A stretch of 64,000 bases of DNA. Origin: Paenibacillus_E oryzisoli_A. Lineage in GTDB: Bacteria > Bacillota > Bacilli > Paenibacillales > NBRC-103111. The position numbers and the translations under genes were made by a program. The DNA is taken from the NCBI RefSeq assembly GCF_050467285.1, contig NZ_JBCMUN010000005.1, forward strand, positions 310,001 through 374,000. Direction: 5' to 3'. Below the pieces are notes generated by a model. It was not told the DNA's origin and ran no database searches. It saw only the letters and a program-made list of their open reading frames with translations. Positions within the stretch are counted from its first letter, which is position 1; the number at the start of each line of letters is the position of its first letter. Of the stretch, positions 60,266 through 64,000 are shown in pieces.

Positions 60266-60727
60266 TTACTGCGTGCGAAGCACTTTGCCTTTCAGCGTCT
60301 CGACTTCTTTAATCATTTTACCCAGCACACCGTTAACGAACTTGCCCGAATCGTCAATGCCGTAATGCTTGGCGATCTCGATGGCTTCATTGACGACAAC
60401 TTTAGGAGGAACATCGTCGCGATACAGCATTTCATACGCAGCAAGACGCAGCACTTCCCGATCAATGCGGGACAGCCTGTCCATCGCCCAACCTTTTAAA
60501 TATTCTTCCAAAATTTCATCAATAATCACTTTATTACGGAAGGTGCCTTCCACCAGTTCCATCACATACACGGGTTCTATCTTCGTCCCGGCTAGATCCA
60601 GCCCAGCCTCATTATCGTGCTCAGCCTCGTAAATCGAGATGCGTACCGCATCTTCGGCCGAAGCTTCATTCATTTGAATTTGGTATAAGCTCTGTACTGC
60701 CAGTTCACGTGCCACTCTGCGCTTCAT
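60266..60727 (-). CDS. nusB: Transcription antitermination factor NusB
   Basis: rRNA antitermination. 153 aa, all-helical; RRVARELAVQSLYQIQ, YLKGWAMDRLSRIDREVLRLAAYEML and VVNEAIEIAKHYGIDDSGKFVNGVLGK motifs are typical. ATG behind AGGAGGAA. Middle insertion (about 25-55) is longer than in B. subtilis. Confidence 0.96.
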   Translation of the reverse strand: MKRRVARELAVQSLYQIQMNEASAEDAVRISIYEAEHDNEAGLDLAGTKIEPVYVMELVEGTFRNKVIIDEILEEYLKGWAMDRLSRIDREVLRLAAYEMLYRDDVPPKVVVNEAIEIAKHYGIDDSGKFVNGVLGKMIKEVETLKGKVLRTQ

Positions 60728-60814
60728 TCTGTTCCTCCTAAAAGACTCTTTCTCCTAGTATACGTCAAATTGAAACCAATCCAAACAAAAAAATCCATGG
60801 ATGAACCAGGGATT

Positions 60815-61042
60815 TTAGCGAAACATTCTCCATTTTTGGGTGAGATAGCGCCAAATGTCTTCCAACATGAAAAAACTTTCTTTCCGATCCAATTTGTAGC
60901 CGATATAAAAACCGATGCCCACAATAAAACCGAAAATCAACATATCCCAGAAGCCAAAAAATAAATAGATGAATCCGAAGAAAATACCTGCTGCGACGCC
61001 GATCACTTTACCCCTATGGAATTCCCACAGCTCATTCCACAT
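60815..61042 (-). CDS. DUF2273 family protein
   Basis: 75-aa membrane protein with two helices (VIGVAAGIFFGFIYLFFGFWDMLIFGFIVGIGFYIGY). Found between amaP and nusB; the trio asp23-amaP-DUF2273 is a common envelope-stress set. Function not known. Confidence 0.85.
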   Translation of the reverse strand: MWNELWEFHRGKVIGVAAGIFFGFIYLFFGFWDMLIFGFIVGIGFYIGYKLDRKESFFMLEDIWRYLTQKWRMFR

Positions 61043-61057
61043 CTTGTGGATTCACCT

Positions 61058-61618
61058 CTATTCGACTCGGCTTTTAAACGTAGGTGCGGACTGCACGATG
61101 TTGGCTACGAATACGGTTACGGCAGATACAGGAATGCCCGTGATCTCTTCGATGTAGCTTTTCACTGTCCCCTGCATTTCTTCCGTCAACTCCGGAATCG
61201 AGCTTTCGCCGTCGACGATGGTTCTGATCGTAATTTCCAGACCGGCTTGGTTCACCCGTACGCGCGCGCGCAAATCTCTGGTCCCTTTGGTGCGTCCCGC
61301 CGCTTTAAGCGACAAATTCTCGACCGTTTCAATCGAGATGCGAATATCCCCGAAGTCAGTTCTTTGGTCGATGGAAGGCACTTGCGCGCGTCCAGGACGA
61401 AGGGTCAAAATAATGAAACGCACCGCAATCAGCAGCACGATCACGCTGACGATAATCGCCGCATACGCATAACTTTTGTCATAGTAAAAGTTGTGAAGCG
61501 TCTGACTTGCCTGTTCAAGAGGGATCCAGCTGGACGCTGTCACCAATACGAAGATCGCTGCAACGAAAATAATGAGGCTGAAAATTAACAGCAAGAGCCT
61601 GTCCACAATTTTACCCAC
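61058..61618 (-). CDS. amaP: Alkaline-shock membrane anchor protein AmaP
   Basis: Anchors Asp23 to the membrane. 186 aa; two N-terminal helices (about 7-29 and 50-70), then an Asp23/Gls24-like cytoplasmic domain (ISIETVENLSLKAAGRTKGTRDLRARVRVNQAGLEITIRTIVDGES). GTG start behind GAAGGGG. Separated from asp23 by a hairpin. Confidence 0.88.
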   Translation of the reverse strand: MGKIVDRLLLLIFSLIIFVAAIFVLVTASSWIPLEQASQTLHNFYYDKSYAYAAIIVSVIVLLIAVRFIILTLRPGRAQVPSIDQRTDFGDIRISIETVENLSLKAAGRTKGTRDLRARVRVNQAGLEITIRTIVDGESSIPELTEEMQGTVKSYIEEITGIPVSAVTVFVANIVQSAPTFKSRVE

Positions 61619-61641
61619 GAACGTTGTCCCCTTCCAAGTTA

Positions 61642-61672
61642 GGAAACCCCCTGCAACCTGTAGGGGGTTTCC
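61642..61672 (-). terminator. Hairpin between asp23 and amaP
   Basis: 11-base arms GGAAACCCCCT / AGGGGGTTTCC with a nine-base loop but without a T run on the minus strand. It may attenuate amaP transcription or stabilise the asp23 message. Confidence 0.5.
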
Positions 61673-61699
61673 ATGGTCCTTATGGCTTGCGGCTTCTGC

Positions 61700-62113
61700 C
61701 TACTTCACACGGCCGGCAGGAGTCACTTCTTCTTCCATCGGCTTATCCGCCTGTTTGAAATGTACATCGTGAATATGAACGTTGACTTCAACAACACTCA
61801 AACCTGTCATCGATTCAATCGCTGTCTTCACGTTATTTTGAATATCGCTTGCAACCTCAGGAATCCGATTTCCATACTCAACAATGATGGAAACGTCGAT
61901 GGCAGCCTCACGTTGACCAACATCTACCTTTACGCCTTTGGACAAATTCTTGCGCCCAAGCAACTCAGCAATGCCTCCAGCCAATCCACCGCTCATTCCC
62001 GCAACGCCCGGCACTTCCACTGTTGCCAAGCCGGCAATGATTTCGATAACCTCGGGGGCAATCTGGATGCTGCCCATATCTGTTCTGACGTAATCCGGAG
62101 CGATTGTGCTCAT
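61700..62113 (-). CDS. Asp23/Gls24 family envelope-stress protein
   Basis: 137 aa. VRTDMGSIQIAPEVIEIIAGLATVEVPGVAGMSGG and GVKVDVGQREAAIDVSIIVEYGNRIPEVASDIQNNVKTAIESMTGLSVVEVNVHIHDV are the family signature. ATG behind AGGAGGTG. Partner of AmaP. Confidence 0.93.
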   Translation of the reverse strand: MSTIAPDYVRTDMGSIQIAPEVIEIIAGLATVEVPGVAGMSGGLAGGIAELLGRKNLSKGVKVDVGQREAAIDVSIIVEYGNRIPEVASDIQNNVKTAIESMTGLSVVEVNVHIHDVHFKQADKPMEEEVTPAGRVK

Positions 62114-62218
62114 TGTGGCACCTCCTAAGATTTATTCAAGCTTATGATTAAGTATTTGGAAAAGCTACCTTAATTCATTAGTATAGCATTTTGGCAAAAT
62201 TATGACAAATGGTTGTCA

Positions 62219-63574
62219 CTATTCCGAAACGTTCACATTGTGTTCTTCAAGGAACTTAATATCGTGGTCCCCTTTAATGAACTTCGGATGTTCGAGCAGC
62301 TTCAAGTGGAACGGGATCGTCGTATTGACGCCGTCAACCGCAAACTCGGTCAGCGCGCGCTTCATGCGCTGAATCGCCTCGTCCCGCGTGCTGCCCCACA
62401 CGATCAGCTTGGCCACCATGGAATCATAGTGCGGCGGAATCGTGTAGCCCGGGTATACGCCGCTGTCGACGCGAACGCCGAAGCCGCCCGGCGGCAAATA
62501 AAATTTCACTTGTCCTGCAGACGGCATGAAATTGCGGCTCGGATCTTCCGCATTGACGCGGCATTCGATCGCCCAGCCGTTAATTTTCACGTCCTCTTGT
62601 GTAAAGGAAAGCGGATGCCCTTCGGCGACGCGAATCATCTCCTGAATGATGTCGATGCCGGTGATCATTTCCGTTACCGGATGCTCGACCTGGATGCGCG
62701 TGTTCATTTCCATGAAGTAGAACTTGCCGTCCGGCCCGAGCAGGAACTCCAACGTACCGGCGCCGGAATAATTCACGGCTTTCGCCGCGCGTACCGCAGC
62801 TTCGCCCATCGCCTTGCGCGTCTCTTCCGTCAGAATCGGACAAGGCGCTTCCTCAACCAGCTTCTGTCTGCGGCGTTGCACCGAGCAATCACGCTCGCCG
62901 AGATGCACGACATTGCCGTGCTTATCGGCCAAAATTTGAATTTCGACGTGCTTCATGCCCGTCAAATATTTTTCCAGGTAAATGCCGGCGTTGCCGAATG
63001 CGTTCTGCGCCTCTTGCTGGGCAGCTGTAATCTGCTGAACGAGCGTTTCCTCGTTCTCCGCGATCCGGATTCCTTTGCCGCCGCCGCCAGCCGTCGCTTT
63101 GATAATGATCGGGTAGCCAATATCGCGGGCGATCGTAACCGCATCCTCGACATTCTCCACCAAGCCGTCGGAGCCAGGGATAATCGGCACGCGCGCGTCT
63201 TTCATCGTCTGCTTCGCGACCGCTTTGTCACCCATACGGGAAATCGCGTCGGGCGACGGTCCGATGAACGTAATGTTGCAGCTCTCGCAAATTTCCGCGA
63301 AATCCGCGTTTTCCGCCAGGAAGCCGTAGCCGGGATGAATCGCGTCGCATTCCGTCAAGGTCGCAACGCTCATCAGATTCGTAAAGTTCAAGTAGCTATC
63401 CTTGGACGCCGTTGGCCCGATGCAGTAAGCTTCATCCGCCAGACGCACATGCAATGCTTCACGATCCGCTTCCGAGTAGACCGCAACGGATTCAATGCCC
63501 AACTCGCGGCAAGCGCGTATAATCCGAACAGCGATTTCACCGCGGTTCGCGATAAGAATTTTATGAAATGTCAT
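62219..63574 (-). CDS. accC: Biotin carboxylase subunit of acetyl-CoA carboxylase
   Basis: ATP-dependent carboxylation of biotin on AccB, the first step of fatty acid synthesis. KILIANRGEIAVRIIRACRELGI at the start, KATAGGGGKGIRI (ATP-grasp), HLGERDCSVQRRRQKLVEEAPCP, FYFMEMNTRIQVEHPVTE (metal and biotin site). 451 aa, normal. 11 bases after accB; ends the fatty-acid pair. Confidence 0.96.
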   Translation of the reverse strand: MTFHKILIANRGEIAVRIIRACRELGIESVAVYSEADREALHVRLADEAYCIGPTASKDSYLNFTNLMSVATLTECDAIHPGYGFLAENADFAEICESCNITFIGPSPDAISRMGDKAVAKQTMKDARVPIIPGSDGLVENVEDAVTIARDIGYPIIIKATAGGGGKGIRIAENEETLVQQITAAQQEAQNAFGNAGIYLEKYLTGMKHVEIQILADKHGNVVHLGERDCSVQRRRQKLVEEAPCPILTEETRKAMGEAAVRAAKAVNYSGAGTLEFLLGPDGKFYFMEMNTRIQVEHPVTEMITGIDIIQEMIRVAEGHPLSFTQEDVKINGWAIECRVNAEDPSRNFMPSAGQVKFYLPPGGFGVRVDSGVYPGYTIPPHYDSMVAKLIVWGSTRDEAIQRMKRALTEFAVDGVNTTIPFHLKLLEHPKFIKGDHDIKFLEEHNVNVSE

Positions 63575-63585
63575 GGATTTGCCCT

Positions 63586-64000
63586 CTATTCTGGCCGAAC
63601 CAGGAATAATGGTTGTCCGTATTCTACAAGCTGTCCGTTCTCGACGAGCACTTCGACGATTTCGCCGCGCACTTCCGCTTCGATTTCATTCATGAGCTTC
63701 ATCGCTTCCACGATGCACACGATTTGCTTGTCATTCACTTTGGAGCCGACATTCACGAATGGCGCCGCTCCCGGAGAAGCCGACGCGTAGAATGTGCCGA
63801 CCATTGGGGAAACAATCTTATGTAAAGACGGGTCTTCTTGCTTAGCTTGTCCTACAGCAGGCGCAGCTGTGCCCGCTTCCAGAGCAGCTGGAGCCGCGCT
63901 GGCGATGCTCGCTTGCGGAATCGGCGCGAAGCCTTGATGCGCAGCCGGAGCGGTTACATAAATAGGCTCGGATTTATTCGGTTTACGAATGGAAAGGCGT
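63586..64000 (-). CDS. accB: Biotin carboxyl carrier protein of acetyl-CoA carboxylase (cut by window edge)
   Basis: Only the C-terminal 137 codons are in the window; the N-terminus lies beyond 64000. The biotinyl domain is complete with the biotinylated lysine in EAMKLMNEIEAEV, and the thumb region ASASPGAAPFVNVGSKV. An Ala/Pro-rich linker precedes it. Frame open through the window edge, so the reading frame is longer than its internal ATG at 63804. Confidence 0.94.
   Translation of the reverse strand, partial: RLSIRKPNKSEPIYVTAPAAHQGFAPIPQASIASAAPAALEAGTAAPAVGQAKQEDPSLHKIVSPMVGTFYASASPGAAPFVNVGSKVNDKQIVCIVEAMKLMNEIEAEVRGEIVEVLVENGQLVEYGQPLFLVRPE

Noticed and set aside
62213..63790. Long plus-strand open frame (525 codons) opposite accC/accB
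   Set aside because: Shadow of accC: no ribosome site, no recognisable motif, arginine/histidine-rich composition typical of antisense frames.
1..64000. CRISPR arrays, tRNA/rRNA genes, insertion sequences, prophage
   Set aside because: None seen on inspection of both strands.

Overview
The window looks like a chromosomal core segment of an endospore-forming Firmicute, most likely of the family Paenibacillaceae (Paenibacillus or a close relative). Three things point there: gene order that closely follows the Bacillus subtilis res/rib/spoVA/fur/bkd/spo0A/accBC region, many sporulation genes, and a fairly GC-rich sequence with strong AGGAGG-type ribosome binding sites. Almost every gene lies on the minus strand. 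The exceptions are a few small plus-strand genes: a DUF378 protein, an MciZ-like peptide, a Prli42-like peptide, a DUF2627 protein, several tiny proteins of unknown function and a YjcZ-like peptide. No tRNA, rRNA, CRISPR array, transposase or prophage was seen.

Layout by coordinate. 1-4806: resA-resB-resC-resD-resE (cytochrome c maturation and redox two-component system; resE is cut by the window edge). 4888-11704: rluB, spmB, spmA, dacB, ytfJ, a DUF2953 protein, scpB, scpA and a divergent M50-like membrane protein. 11704-15700: ribH-ribBA-ribE-ribD behind an FMN riboswitch. 15922-24152: ppiB, lysA, a shortened spoVA locus (spoVAA, spoVAB, spoVAF), sigF-spoIIAB-spoIIAA and dacF. 24300-31696: nucleoside salvage (pdp, two tandem purine nucleoside phosphorylases, deoB) with an embedded CuA-type cupredoxin, then xerD, a DUF4227 protein and ald. 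31893-36586: fur, spoIIM, endoQ-like, nudF, mciZ-like, a PepT-like peptidase, prli42-like. 36589-41536: the branched-chain 2-oxoacid dehydrogenase genes bkdB-bkdAB-bkdAA-lpdV. 41719-48253: an accessory stretch of small and unknown genes, a SteA-like protein, an MBL-fold hydrolase, a YjcZ-like peptide and an AT-rich pair of membrane-protein genes. 48448-64000: spo0A, spoIVB, recN, argR, a conserved unknown, tlyA, dxs, ispA, xseB, xseA, folD, nusB, DUF2273, amaP, asp23, accC and accB (cut by the window edge).

How the parts work together. The sporulation genes cover the whole programme: Spo0A (master regulator, with a sigma-H-like promoter and Spo0A boxes of its own), SpoIIAA/AB/sigma-F (forespore switch), SpoIIM (engulfment), SpoIVB (signal to the mother cell), SpmA/B, DacB and DacF (cortex), SpoVA proteins (dipicolinate uptake) and YtfJ/GerW. 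The res genes, the cupredoxin and lpd/bkd touch respiration and redox balance.

Most of the window is conserved housekeeping DNA, so no large new system was found. The points most worth a second look are: the second purine nucleoside phosphorylase, in which both base-recognition residues are changed; the small membrane cupredoxin with a full CuA motif and ResD-like direct repeats upstream; the three-gene spoVA locus; the AT-rich pair with an internally duplicated membrane protein; the mciZ-like, prli42-like and yjcZ-like mini-genes; and clusters of perfect DNA palindromes inside ribD and xseA.
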